From NCBI RefSeq assembly GCF_002278135.3, contig NZ_CP029425.2, positions 5,618,001 to 5,682,000 of the forward strand: 64,000 bases of DNA, written 5' to 3'. The translations under genes and the position numbers were made by a program. Source of the stretch: Bradyrhizobium ottawaense (GTDB lineage Bacteria > Pseudomonadota > Alphaproteobacteria > Rhizobiales > Xanthobacteraceae). Shown in pieces: positions 1 to 9,488 of this stretch. The first letter of the stretch is position 1, and every line of letters starts with the position of its first letter. Under the pieces are notes generated by a model. The model saw only the letters and a program-made list of their open reading frames with translations, ran no database searches and was not told where the DNA came from.

Positions 1-348
1 TACGGCATCGCCGCGCCGGTCGCCGTCGGCTTCTCCAATGGCGCCAACATCGCAGCCGCGCTGTTGCTGCTGAAGCCGGAGGTGCTTGCAGGCGCGATCC
101 TGCTGCGCGCGATGGTGCCGCTGTCGGATCCGCCCAAGGCCGAGCTTGGTGGCAAGCCAGTCCTGCTGCTGTCCGGACAGGCTGATCCGATCGTGCCGGC
201 CAGCAATTCGGCCAAGCTTGCGGCTCTGCTCTCGCAAGCAGGCGCGAGCGTGACCCACAGGGTCCTGCCGGCGGGCCATCAATTGTCGCAAGCCGATTTG
301 ACGCTCGCCCGCGACTGGATCGGCAACGTCGACGCCAAGGCAGCATGA
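1..348 (+). CDS. Alpha/beta hydrolase (carboxylesterase/phospholipase type), 3' part
   Basis: The reading frame is open from the first base and ends at a TGA at 346-348, so only the C-terminal 115 residues are present. The visible part holds a nucleophile elbow GFSNGA near residue 11, an Asp in GQADPIVP and a His in AGHQL, in the order Ser-Asp-His expected of an alpha/beta hydrolase. The pattern matches the small carboxylesterase/phospholipase group (YpfH/Est family), which hydrolyses short esters in the cytoplasm. The substrate cannot be read from this fragment. The start lies outside the window. Confidence 0.8.
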   Translation, partial: YGIAAPVAVGFSNGANIAAALLLLKPEVLAGAILLRAMVPLSDPPKAELGGKPVLLLSGQADPIVPASNSAKLAALLSQAGASVTHRVLPAGHQLSQADLTLARDWIGNVDAKAA

Positions 349-550
349 CCTGGCAGGCAGCGCATCGTTTCCAAACGGTGCGCCGCCGCCTTCACTCGAA
401 CCGCCCATCGTAGGTCGCACCCATACGGCCTTGATCGCGCCGAAGGGATGCTCGACTGTCTCACGTCGCGTCCGCATGGCGTCTGGAGTGGAATCCAGCC
501 GCCTCTGAACTCTCAACAAGTGAGCATTTCGCTACTGGCAAACGCATTGC

Positions 551-1150
551 CTACGCGGTGGGCGTCGCGCCATGCGCTGAGTGCGATGGTACACCCCTTA
601 CGAAGTCTATGAATGCGCGCAACGGCGCCGGCACGAGACGTCGACCAGGATAGTAGAGAAAGGGCCCCGAAAAGCTCTGCCACCAGGGTTCGAGGACCGG
701 CTCGAGCTGACCACTGGCGAGATGGGGACGAAGCCAGTCCTCGAAGAGGGTGACAATGCCGGTACCGGCGATGGCGGCGGCAACGGCGAGATCTGTCGCC
801 GCCCCGACGCTGACCAGCAGCGGTCCTTTGGGTTCGACGCGAACGATTTCGCCCTCCCGTTCAAACTCCCACGGAGCCACCATCGCGCCGGACGAAAGAC
901 GACTGCCAAGGCAAGCGTGGTTGACGAGCTCGCGAGGATGATTGGGCCGGCCGTAGCGATCCAGGTAGCTTGGAGAGGCAGCGGTTGCAAAGCGCTGAAC
1001 GCGAGGACCGATTGGAATCGCCATCATGTCCTGCTCCAGACGCTCGTCGTATCGGATGCCAGCATCACAACCAGCGGCCAGAACGTCGATAAAGCTATTC
1101 TCCGCAATCACTTCCAGCCGGATGTCAGGATAAGCGGCGAGGGAGATGAC
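551..1150 (-). pseudogene. LysR-family regulator remnant lacking the HTH domain
   Basis: The frame encodes about 195 residues that read as the effector-binding half of a LysR regulator (LAAYPDIRLEV, then AAGCDAGIRYDERLEQDM, ending in FIDFVRG and a short tail). LysR proteins are about 300 residues with an N-terminal winged helix, which is absent here. Upstream the frame runs into a TAG at about 1151-1153, next to the start of the aldo/keto reductase. The usual divergent LysR-reductase arrangement therefore seems to have lost the regulator's 5' half and the promoter region by deletion. A GTG at 1111 could start a shorter product, but it would not bind DNA. I call it a pseudogene. Confidence 0.7.
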
Positions 1151-1152
1151 CT

Positions 1153-2028
1153 ATGCCCAACACCGACCAAACTGCCAGCTTTGACCTCGGAGACCGCCGC
1201 GTGAAGCGGCTTGGCTACGGTGCCATGCAGCTTGCTGGCCCGCACGTGTTCGGTCCGCCCAGAGATCGCGCCGCCGCATTGGCTGTGCTGCGAGCGGCCA
1301 TCGCGTCCGGCGTGAACCATATCGACACAGCCGACTTCTACGGCCCGCATGTCACAAACCAGTTGATCCGTGAGGCGCTGCACCCCTACCCCAAGGATCT
1401 CGTCATCGACACCAAAATCGGGGCTCGGCGTGGCGCGGACGCCTCATGGAATCCGGCCTTCTCGCGCGAAGAGCTCACCCAGGCGGTCCACGACAATCTG
1501 AAAAATCTCGGGGTCGACGCACTCGATGTCGTCAACTTTCGCGTCATGATCGACCGGCATGGCCCGGCCGAGGGCTCGATCGAAGCGCCGCTGAACGTCT
1601 TGGCCGATCTCCAACGTCAGGGCCTGATAAGGCATATTGGGCTGAGCAACGTGACCGCCACGCAGGTCGCGGAAGGACGCAAGATTTGCAAGATCGTCTG
1701 CGTGCAGAACCAATACAATCTGGCCCACAGGTCTGACGACTCCTTGATCGACGACCTTGCCCGGGACGGCACTGCCTACGTGCCGTTCTTTCCGCTCGGC
1801 GGGTTCACCCCCCTGCAATCGTCCACTCTAACCGATGTCGCTGCTCGCCTCGGTGCAACGCCTATGCAGGTCGCGCTTGCTTGGCTACTTCGTCGCTCAC
1901 CTAACATCCTCCTTATCCCCGGCACTTCGTCCGTCGCGCATCTGCGCGAGAATCTCGCCGCGGCCGAACTCGATTTGCCGGATGATGCGATCGATGAGCT
2001 GAATGGCCTTGCCGGGAGCCCCGGTTGA
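1153..2028 (+). CDS. Aldo/keto reductase
   Basis: A 291-residue TIM-barrel NADPH-dependent oxidoreductase. Residues 57-64 (IDTADFYG) carry the catalytic Asp58 and Tyr63, and Lys88 lies in DTKIG. The position usually held by the catalytic His falls in DVVNFRVM and is not His, as in the YdbC/pyridoxal-reductase-like branch of the family. GTSS near residue 260 fits the cofactor phosphate-binding loop. Length is normal. The ATG at 1153 has GGGAG about seven bases upstream. It directly abuts the broken LysR gene, so its original regulator may be lost. Substrate unknown; likely a small aldehyde or ketone. Confidence 0.88.
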   Translation: MPNTDQTASFDLGDRRVKRLGYGAMQLAGPHVFGPPRDRAAALAVLRAAIASGVNHIDTADFYGPHVTNQLIREALHPYPKDLVIDTKIGARRGADASWNPAFSREELTQAVHDNLKNLGVDALDVVNFRVMIDRHGPAEGSIEAPLNVLADLQRQGLIRHIGLSNVTATQVAEGRKICKIVCVQNQYNLAHRSDDSLIDDLARDGTAYVPFFPLGGFTPLQSSTLTDVAARLGATPMQVALAWLLRRSPNILLIPGTSSVAHLRENLAAAELDLPDDAIDELNGLAGSPG

Positions 2029-2150
2029 GACGGTTTCCGGGCGCAGCATGGTGACAGTCCTGCCTCGTGCCAAACTGGGGCCGACCGTATGAAACTGGAA
2101 ACGCAAGCGGGAAGTGGTCCTGCTGCTGGGCGGAACGGTGCCACCCGCGT

Positions 2151-2175
2151 CTCCCCCCGCTGTGGGCGGGGGGAG
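2151..2175. terminator. GC-rich hairpin between convergent genes
   Basis: A perfect 10-bp stem (2151-2160 with 2166-2175) around a 5-base loop lies between the aldo/keto reductase and the convergent RTX gene. Neither side has a clear T run, so it may be a weak or Rho-assisted bidirectional terminator. Confidence 0.45.
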
Positions 2176-2199
2176 GTCGTTGCTCCCAGCGCAGCTCGC

Positions 2200-3405
2200 T
2201 CAGATGAGGAAGTCGGTCTGGTGCAGGCTCGCCGCCTGCACGCCGTCGAGCGTGATGGTATCGCTCGCCGACAGATGAATCACGGCGTCGCCGGCGGCAT
2301 TGTCGCTGATCAGGCTCGACAGCGCCGCCCAATCCGCGAACCCGTAATCGTGCACATTGATCAAATCATGTTCGGTCACGGTGCTGCCGACCGCCTTGTT
2401 GCCCTGGTCGAAATCAGTGATCAGGTCATTGCCGGAGCCGGCGTTGAAGACGAAGGTGTCGCTGTTTCCTCCGCCCGAAAGCTGGTCATCGCCGGTGCCG
2501 CCGTTGAGGATATCCCTGCCGCCGGTGATCGAGCCCGGCGTCGCGGGGGCATAGACCTTCGCATCACCATACAGGAAATCATTGGTTGTCCCGCCCATGA
2601 GAATATCGTTACCGCCATGGGCATTGCCGGACATGGTCGGCGCATCACCGTAGAGCGAAGGGTGCGTAAGGTGGAGGGTGTCGGGGCTATCGGCCTTGAG
2701 CGTGAGAATGTCATCGCCCCCCTCGGCATTGTCGGTCAGCGAGGTCGCGGAATCTCCGTAGCCAAATCCACCGGTCCAGACGATGTCGGTGCCGAAGGTG
2801 AAGGTGATATTGTCGTTGCCGCCATGCGCATCACCGCTGATGGCGCCGATGGCGTCGCCGCTGGCTACCGCTGAGCCCTCCCTGGTGATCACGCTGATGT
2901 CGAGCGTGTCATTGCCGCCCTTCGCCGTGCCGCTCATGGAACCACCGGCATCGCCAGCATACACATTGTCGTAGTCTCGCCAACCCACCGCGCCGGTGAT
3001 GGTGTCACTGCCGCCGTGCGAATTGCCCGACATGTCGCCGGCGACGTCGCCGAAAGCATGCACGTTGGTGTACATCGAGTCGGCCAGGACATTGATGGTG
3101 TCGTTGCCGCCGCGGGCGTCGTCAGTCATCGCCTGGGCATCGCCGGCCACGAGGGCTTCGTTCCAGCCGTAGTTGAAGTTGACCGTGAGCGAGTCGTTGC
3201 CGCCGTGGGACTGGCCATGCAGCGTCGTGCTGTCGTCGCCAAAGATCGTGACGTCTGCTTCGGGCTGGCTGATGGTCGCCGTCACGGTGTCGTTGCCACC
3301 CCAGGCGTCCGCGGTGGTCGGGAAGTTCGGATCGCCGTAGATGGTTTCGATTTGACCAAACTGGTCCAGCGTGACGTCGTAGGTATCGTTCGGCAGATGC
3401 TGCAT
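2200..3405 (-). CDS. RTX-like calcium-binding repeat protein, probably type I secreted
   Basis: A 401-residue acidic Gly/Asp/Asn-rich protein. About eight imperfect repeats of 31-33 residues each end in HGGND or a variant (near residues 36, 68, 99, 131 and onward) and carry a GDA/GDD turn about 15 residues earlier. A classical RTX stretch (GGTGDDQLSGGGNSDTF) follows, then a C-terminal domain ending in HQTDFLI. There is no N-terminal signal peptide. An RTX block followed by a hydrophobic C-terminus is the usual layout for type I (ABC/MFP/TolC) export. No exporter genes are nearby. The ATG at 3405 has GGGAG about eight bases upstream. Function beyond calcium-bound extracellular structure is not readable. 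Confidence 0.8.
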   Translation of the reverse strand: MQHLPNDTYDVTLDQFGQIETIYGDPNFPTTADAWGGNDTVTATISQPEADVTIFGDDSTTLHGQSHGGNDSLTVNFNYGWNEALVAGDAQAMTDDARGGNDTINVLADSMYTNVHAFGDVAGDMSGNSHGGSDTITGAVGWRDYDNVYAGDAGGSMSGTAKGGNDTLDISVITREGSAVASGDAIGAISGDAHGGNDNITFTFGTDIVWTGGFGYGDSATSLTDNAEGGDDILTLKADSPDTLHLTHPSLYGDAPTMSGNAHGGNDILMGGTTNDFLYGDAKVYAPATPGSITGGRDILNGGTGDDQLSGGGNSDTFVFNAGSGNDLITDFDQGNKAVGSTVTEHDLINVHDYGFADWAALSSLISDNAAGDAVIHLSASDTITLDGVQAASLHQTDFLI

Positions 3406-3661
3406 GGCGTAACTCCCATTTCATTGTCGGAAACGGGCCTGACGCGTGCAGAATTTTCTTGCAAGACGCGTTGTTGACCACGCTTCACCGGCAGCGAATC
3501 TACCTTTGGTAGATGGCAGAGATTTGCAGGAATTCGGGAGAGAGTTTGATTGGGCGCATGGAACCGCGCTGACACCGCGAGGAACCTCGCCGCAGGTTGC
3601 GCATCCGTGAAACTCTGATGACCTGCAAAAGCGCGCTGGCGCACGCGAGCATGTCCGCCTG

Positions 3662-3845
3662 CTACGGCACCAGGCGGAACTTGCCTCCGTCCACCGTGAT
3701 CAGGAAGGCGGAGCGCTCGTCGTACCCGTTGTGGTCGGTCGGACTCGTCGTCGACAGGCGTTGTCGAGATCGTGGTTTGCCCGACGGGTCAATGTCCAGC
3801 GCATTGCGCCAACCATCGAAGCTCGCAACACGCAAGCTATTGAAA
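3662..3845 (-). pseudogene. Possible C-terminal remnant of an ABC substrate-binding protein
   Basis: In the 560-bp gap 3406-3965 the minus strand encodes about 60 protein-like residues ending at a TAG (3662-3664), including SPTDHNGYDERSAFLITVDG and a final KFRLVP. The PTDHNGYDER pattern resembles the C-terminus of periplasmic branched-chain-amino-acid-type binding proteins. There is no start codon with a ribosome site and no upstream protein body, so this looks like a gene scar. Identification is by pattern memory only. The rest of the gap holds nothing I can support apart from a hairpin at 3906-3929. Confidence 0.35.
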
Positions 3846-3905
3846 TCCCCGGCTGTTGTGCACCGGGTTGTTTTTCGGGCTCTTGTTTTGGACGTGCAAA
3901 CGATT

Positions 3906-3929
3906 GGCCTCTCCCAATGGGGAGAGGCC
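3906..3929 (-). terminator. Hairpin downstream of the dipeptide ABC operon
   Basis: Ten-bp perfect inverted repeat (3906-3915 with 3920-3929, loop AATG) placed 37 bases after the stop of the substrate-binding protein gene on the minus strand. No strong T tract follows. Confidence 0.5.
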
Positions 3930-3965
3930 AGATTGAAACGACAGGCTCGACTCGATCGAGCGCTC

Positions 3966-5462
3966 CTACTCCCAAGACCACGTCGAGAAATCGTTCTCGT
4001 ATTGCGGGACGTCCTTCCAGACGCCCTTCAACTTCTTGTTGGTGATGGTGATGAGCTGCGGCTGGTACAGGTAGGCGGAGACGGCGTCGGTCGCGAGCAT
4101 ACGCTGGGCGTCGCCGAGCAGTTTTGCGCGGGCGGCCTCGTCCGGCGTCGATACGATCTGCTTGTAGAGTGCGTTGAACGCCTCGTTGTTGTAGCCGAGA
4201 TAGTAGTCCGCCTCGGTGATCTTGACGAGATCGAACGGCTCGACATGGCTGATGATGGTGAGGTCGAAATTGTGCGGACCGTTGCCGGCGAACACCTGCG
4301 ACAGCCATTGCGCCCATTCGACGTTCTCGATCTTGGCGACGATGCCGACCTTGGCGAGCTGGGCCGCGGCGATCTCGCCGCCCTGCCGCGCATAGGACGG
4401 CGGCGGCAGCTTGAGCGACACTTCGAGCGGCGTGGTGACGCCGGCTTCAGTGAGCAGCTTCTTGGCCTTCTCGGGGTCGTAGGGATTGATGCCGGTGGTG
4501 TCGACATAGCCGAGCGCCCCCGGCACATAGAAGCTGCCTATCGGCGTGCCGAAACCGTCGACGGCGCCGTCGATCATGGCCTTGCGGTCGATCGCGGCGA
4601 GGATGGCGCGGCGGACGCGGACGTCATCCAGCGGCTTCTTGCGGTGGTTGATCGCGACGATGGTCTTGGCCCTGGAGCCGCCGACCAATACCGTGAAGCG
4701 CGGATCGGCCTTGAACTGGGCAATGGTGCGCTGGGCCGAGACGCGCGGGAACGCATCGACGTCGCCCGAAAGCAGCGCCGCGGTCTGCGCGGCCGGATCG
4801 GAGATGAAGCGGATCGTCACCTTGGAGAGCTTGACCGCGGCGGCGTTGCGGTAGTCTGCCCATTTGGTCAAGGTGATCGAGGAGCCCTTGGCCCAGGCAC
4901 CGAGCTGATAGGGCCCGGTGCCGACCGGCTGCGTGACGTTGGAGGCAGCGCTCTTCGGCTCGACGATCGAGCCGCCCGCCTGACCCAGCAGGAACGGCAG
5001 GTTCGGCTCGCCGTATTTCAAGGTGATCACGACCGTGTCGGCATCGGGCGCCTCGACCTTCTCGAAGGCCTGGTAGAGGCTCTTGTCCTTGTTGGTGCTG
5101 TTCGGCGCGGCGTTGCGCTCGAACGAGAACTTCACCGCGGCAGAATCGAATACCTCGCCGTTGTGGAATTTGACGCCCTTGCGCAGCTTGAACGTATAGG
5201 TCTTCAGGTCGGGCGAGGCTGTCCAGTTCTCCGCCAGCAAGGGCGAAACGGAGCCGTCCTCGTTGATCTTGGTCAGGGTCTCATAGATGTTGTAGAGCGT
5301 GACCTCGGCGATCGCGGCAGCGGCCGCATTGGTCGGATCGAGCCCCGGCGGCTCCAGCGCCATCGCCATGACGACGCTGTCCTTCTTGCTCTGCGCAAGC
5401 ACCGGCAAAGGCGTTGCGACCAACGCGGCGGCAAATGCAACGATCGACAATTTCCTGAACAT
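3966..5462 (-). CDS. ABC transporter periplasmic substrate-binding protein, peptide/nickel family
   Basis: A 498-residue extracytoplasmic solute-binding protein of the SBP_bac_5 (DppA/OppA) family. An N-terminal signal peptide is likely cleaved after LPVLA (about residue 23). The mature part has family landmarks: the early LEPPGLDPT, the PLLAENW segment, LRKGVKFHNGE, and VGTGPYQL near residue 180. It is the last gene of a minus-strand operon after two ATPases and two permeases, 54 bp behind the ATPase. The ATG at 5462 has GGGGAG about seven bases upstream. The family takes di- and oligopeptides, nickel or opines. Association with an amidase suggests an amide-bearing ligand, which is inference. 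Confidence 0.92.
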   Translation of the reverse strand: MFRKLSIVAFAAALVATPLPVLAQSKKDSVVMAMALEPPGLDPTNAAAAAIAEVTLYNIYETLTKINEDGSVSPLLAENWTASPDLKTYTFKLRKGVKFHNGEVFDSAAVKFSFERNAAPNSTNKDKSLYQAFEKVEAPDADTVVITLKYGEPNLPFLLGQAGGSIVEPKSAASNVTQPVGTGPYQLGAWAKGSSITLTKWADYRNAAAVKLSKVTIRFISDPAAQTAALLSGDVDAFPRVSAQRTIAQFKADPRFTVLVGGSRAKTIVAINHRKKPLDDVRVRRAILAAIDRKAMIDGAVDGFGTPIGSFYVPGALGYVDTTGINPYDPEKAKKLLTEAGVTTPLEVSLKLPPPSYARQGGEIAAAQLAKVGIVAKIENVEWAQWLSQVFAGNGPHNFDLTIISHVEPFDLVKITEADYYLGYNNEAFNALYKQIVSTPDEAARAKLLGDAQRMLATDAVSAYLYQPQLITITNKKLKGVWKDVPQYENDFSTWSWE

Positions 5463-5516
5463 GCGTAACTCCCCGGCCAGTTCTGTTCTAAGCCTACGCC
5501 AATCCTGCTCCGGACA

Positions 5517-6517
<1,001 letters not shown>

Positions 6518-6521
<4 letters not shown>

Positions 6522-7537
6522 GCGGTCACCGCTCCAACGTTCTCAGCCATTGAGACATCCGTCCTGATGCAACGCACGAAGTGCCCGGGTCCGACGTCGA
6601 CCATCCGCGGAAGCGCGGCGCGGCATTGATCGATCACGAACGGACATCGGTCGGAGAACGTGCACCCCGCCGCCAGATCTGCGAGCTCCGGCACGGTGCC
6701 CGATATCGTCTTCAGCCGCGTCCCCTTGCGCGCGCCGAGCTTCGGCCGGGCGCGAAACAGGCCCTGCGTATAGGGATGCCCCATCCGGCGAAACACCTCG
6801 TCGGTCGGCCCGCTCTCGACGACGGTGCCGCCATACATCACCATCATGCGCTGCACGTTCTCGGCGATGACGCCGAGATCGTGCGAGATCAGGATCATCG
6901 ACATGCCGCGCTCCTCGACGAGATCGGCGATGAGGTCGAGGATCTGGCCCTGGATGGTGACGTCGAGCGCAGTGGTCGGCTCGTCCGCGATCAACAGATC
7001 CGGCTCGCAGGCGAGCGCCATGGCGATGGTGATGCGTTGGCGCTGGCCGCCAGAAAACTGATGCGGATAGGCATCGACGCGCCGCGCGGGATCGGGCAGC
7101 CCGACGCGGTCGAGCAAGGCGATCGCCTCCTTGCGCGCCTGCGCCGCCGAGTGCTTCTTGTGACGTCGCAGCGGCTCGGCGACCTGATGCCCGATCGTGT
7201 GCATCGGATTGAGCGCAGTCATCGGCTCCTGGAAGATCATACTGATGCGGTTGCCGCGCAGACGGCAATAATCCGCATCCGGCAATCGCGCGAGCTCGTT
7301 GCCGTCGAGCTTGATGCTGCCCGAGACCACGGCGCTATCGGGCAGCAGCCCCATCAGGGACATCGCCGTGACCGATTTGCCGCAGCCGGACTCGCCGACC
7401 AGCCCCAGTGTCTCGCCGCGCTTCAGGGCAAAGCTGACGCCGCGCACGGCCTGCGCCGGCCCGCGGCTGGTATTGAGGCGGACGCCAAGATTTTCAACCT
7501 CGATCAGCGGCATGACGCGTTGCTCGCCCATCGTCAT
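6518..7537 (-). CDS. Peptide-type ABC transporter ATP-binding protein (DppD/OppD-like)
   Basis: A 339-residue ATPase with Walker A GESGCGKSV (about residues 48-56), Q-loop MIFQEPMTALNPM, signature FSGGQRQRITIAMAL, Walker B LLIADEPTTALD and H-loop LISHDLGV. The C-terminus carries the oligopeptide transporter domain with cysteines (GCTFSDRCPFVIDQC). The ATG at 7537 overlaps the permease stop by four bases; an internal Met at residue 9 is an alternative start, but the coupling favours the first. This is the partner ATPase of the gene that follows. Confidence 0.94.
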
Positions 7538-8427
7538 CGCTCCCGTGCCAGTCTGGGATCGAGCAGGTCGCGCAATCCGTCACCGAGAAGATTGAGGCCG
7601 AGCACCGCGATCGCGATCGCAGCGCCCGGATAGACCGCGAGCATCGGCGACTGGAACAGCAGCGTCTGCGCATCGTTCAGCATCCGTCCCCAGGACGGCT
7701 GCGGCGGCTGCGTGCCGAGGCCGAGATAGGACAAAGCGGCTTCGGCGAGGATCGCGAGCGCGAACTGGATGGTGACCTGCACGATCAGGATCGACAGAAT
7801 ATTCGGCAGCACGTGCTCGATGGTGATGCGGAAGGCACCCTTGCCTGCCGCGCGCGCGGCCAGCACGAATTCGCGCGCCCAGATCGCGTTGGCGGAGCCG
7901 CGCGTCAGCCGGGTCAGCGTCGGGATCTGGAAAATGCCGATCGCGACGATCGAGGTGACCATCCCCGGCCCCACCACCGCGGCGAGCATGATCGCGGAGA
8001 GCACCGCCGGAAAGGCGAAGGTGAAGTCGGAGAAGCGCATGATGATCTCTTCGGTCCAGCCGCGCCGGGCCGAGGCGATCAGGCCCAGCGTGACGCCGAA
8101 ACTTAGACCGATGCTGACGGCGATGACGCCGACCATGATGGTGGAGCGGGCGCCGGCGAGCAGCAGCGAGACGATGTCGCGGCCGAAGGAATCGGTGCCG
8201 AGCCAGTGCGCCGCCGAGGGCGGCCGCAGCTTCGAGGCGATGTCGATCTCGTAGGGCGACCACGGCGTCCACACCAGCGAGAGCAGCGCCGAGGCAAGCA
8301 CCAGCAGGCTCAGCGAACTACCGAGCACGAAACTGCGATGGCGCAGCGCGCGGCCCCAGAAGGTCCTGGCCGGCAGGCGGCGTGTTGCGACCGGCGCGTC
8401 AATCGGAGTGGTCAGGGGGGTGCTCAC
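7534..8427 (-). CDS. Peptide-type ABC transporter permease (DppC/OppC-like)
   Basis: A 297-residue inner-membrane protein. It has an N-terminal membrane segment (FVLGSSLSLLVLASALLSLV), the LGTDSFGRDI motif typical of DppC/OppC, then five further membrane segments. The EAA-type loop reads EFVLAARAAGKG near residue 185. I start it at the GTG at 8425-8427, whose bases overlap the TGA of the upstream permease (GTGA). The frame stays open much further upstream, but only because it shadows the neighbouring permease. It forms the transport channel with the DppB-like partner. Confidence 0.92.
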   Translation of the reverse strand: MSTPLTTPIDAPVATRRLPARTFWGRALRHRSFVLGSSLSLLVLASALLSLVWTPWSPYEIDIASKLRPPSAAHWLGTDSFGRDIVSLLLAGARSTIMVGVIAVSIGLSFGVTLGLIASARRGWTEEIIMRFSDFTFAFPAVLSAIMLAAVVGPGMVTSIVAIGIFQIPTLTRLTRGSANAIWAREFVLAARAAGKGAFRITIEHVLPNILSILIVQVTIQFALAILAEAALSYLGLGTQPPQPSWGRMLNDAQTLLFQSPMLAVYPGAAIAIAVLGLNLLGDGLRDLLDPRLARER

Positions 8428-9374
8428 AGGTCGTGGACCTTGATGCGGGGATCGATGAAGGCATAGAGCACGTCGACCACGAAATTGACGATGACGACCA
8501 TGGTCGCCAGCAGCATCACGCAATTGCGCACCACGATCAGGTCGCGGTTGGCGATCGACTGGAAGATCAGCCGGCCGAGGCCCGGCAGATAGAACACGTT
8601 CTCGATCACGATAGTGCCGGCGAGCAGATTGGCGAATTGCAACCCCATGACCGTCATGACGGGGATCATCGCATTGCGCAGCACGTGGCTCCAAAGCACC
8701 TCGCGCTTGCCGAGCCCCTTCGCGCGGGCGGTGCGGACGAAGTCCTCGCGCAGCACTTCGAGGACGGCCGAGCGCGTGACACGCGCGAGGATCGCAGCCT
8801 GCACCACCGCGAGCGAGATCGCCGGCAGCAGCAGCGACTTGACGCCGAGCCAGATGCCTTCCTCCCAGCCGGAGAATCCCCCCGCCGAGAGCCATTGCAG
8901 CCGTACCGAGAACAGGAGAACCAGCAGGATCGCGAACCAGAAATTCGGCAACGCGATGCCGACCTGCGTCAGCGACATCACGCCGACGTCGCCGAGCTTG
9001 TTGTGGTTGGCGGCGGTGTAGATGCCGGCCGAGAGCGCCAGCGTCACCGTGATCGTCATCGCCATGATCGCGAGCGGAACGGTCAGCACCAGCCGCTCCG
9101 CGATCAGGCTGGCGACCGACGTGCCGTAGACATAGGAGTTGCCGAGATCGCCGACGAGGAGGCCCTTGATCCATTGCAGATAGCGAACCGCCAGCGGCTG
9201 GTCGAGCCCGAGCTTGACGGTGAGCGCACGCACTGCGTCTGGCGAGGCATCGGCGCCCATCAGCATCTGCGCGGCATTGCCGGGGAGCGCATCGAGCACC
9301 AGGAAAATGATCAGGGATGCGCCGACCAGCGTCGCCAGCAAGGTCAACAGACGTCGGAGGACAAATACGCTCAT
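8424..9374 (-). CDS. Peptide-type ABC transporter permease (DppB/OppB-like)
   Basis: A 316-residue inner-membrane permease. The N-terminus VLRRLLTLLATLVGASLIIF is the standard first helix of DppB/OppB proteins. It is followed by a periplasmic loop with LGLDQPLAVRYLQW, and the EAA loop DFVRTARAKGLGKREVL lies in the second half. The C-terminal DVLYAFIDPRIKV is also family-typical. First transporter gene of the operon, 114 bp behind the amidase gene and coupled to the next permease by a four-base overlap. Confidence 0.93.
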   Translation of the reverse strand: MSVFVLRRLLTLLATLVGASLIIFLVLDALPGNAAQMLMGADASPDAVRALTVKLGLDQPLAVRYLQWIKGLLVGDLGNSYVYGTSVASLIAERLVLTVPLAIMAMTITVTLALSAGIYTAANHNKLGDVGVMSLTQVGIALPNFWFAILLVLLFSVRLQWLSAGGFSGWEEGIWLGVKSLLLPAISLAVVQAAILARVTRSAVLEVLREDFVRTARAKGLGKREVLWSHVLRNAMIPVMTVMGLQFANLLAGTIVIENVFYLPGLGRLIFQSIANRDLIVVRNCVMLLATMVVIVNFVVDVLYAFIDPRIKVHDL

Positions 9375-9431
9375 GCGCGCTCGGCTTCAGGGCTCAGCTG
9401 CGGCACGATCAACATGTCCGGGCGGCTGAGG

Positions 9432-9476
9432 CAAGCCTTTTGCACACAAGTCCTTTGCACCCGAGCCCTTTGCTGC
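9432..9476. repeat. Three 15-bp tandem repeats between amidase and permease genes
   Basis: Three adjacent units beginning at 9432, 9447 and 9462 share the pattern CAAGyCyTTTGCAC with a few mismatches. They lie in the 114-bp spacer within the operon. No function is visible. Confidence 0.5.
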
Positions 9477-9488
9477 ATGCCCCTCTCC

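Noticed and set aside
3597-5468. A 623-codon plus-strand frame
   Set aside because: Antisense to the well-supported substrate-binding protein gene; no motifs or ribosome site.
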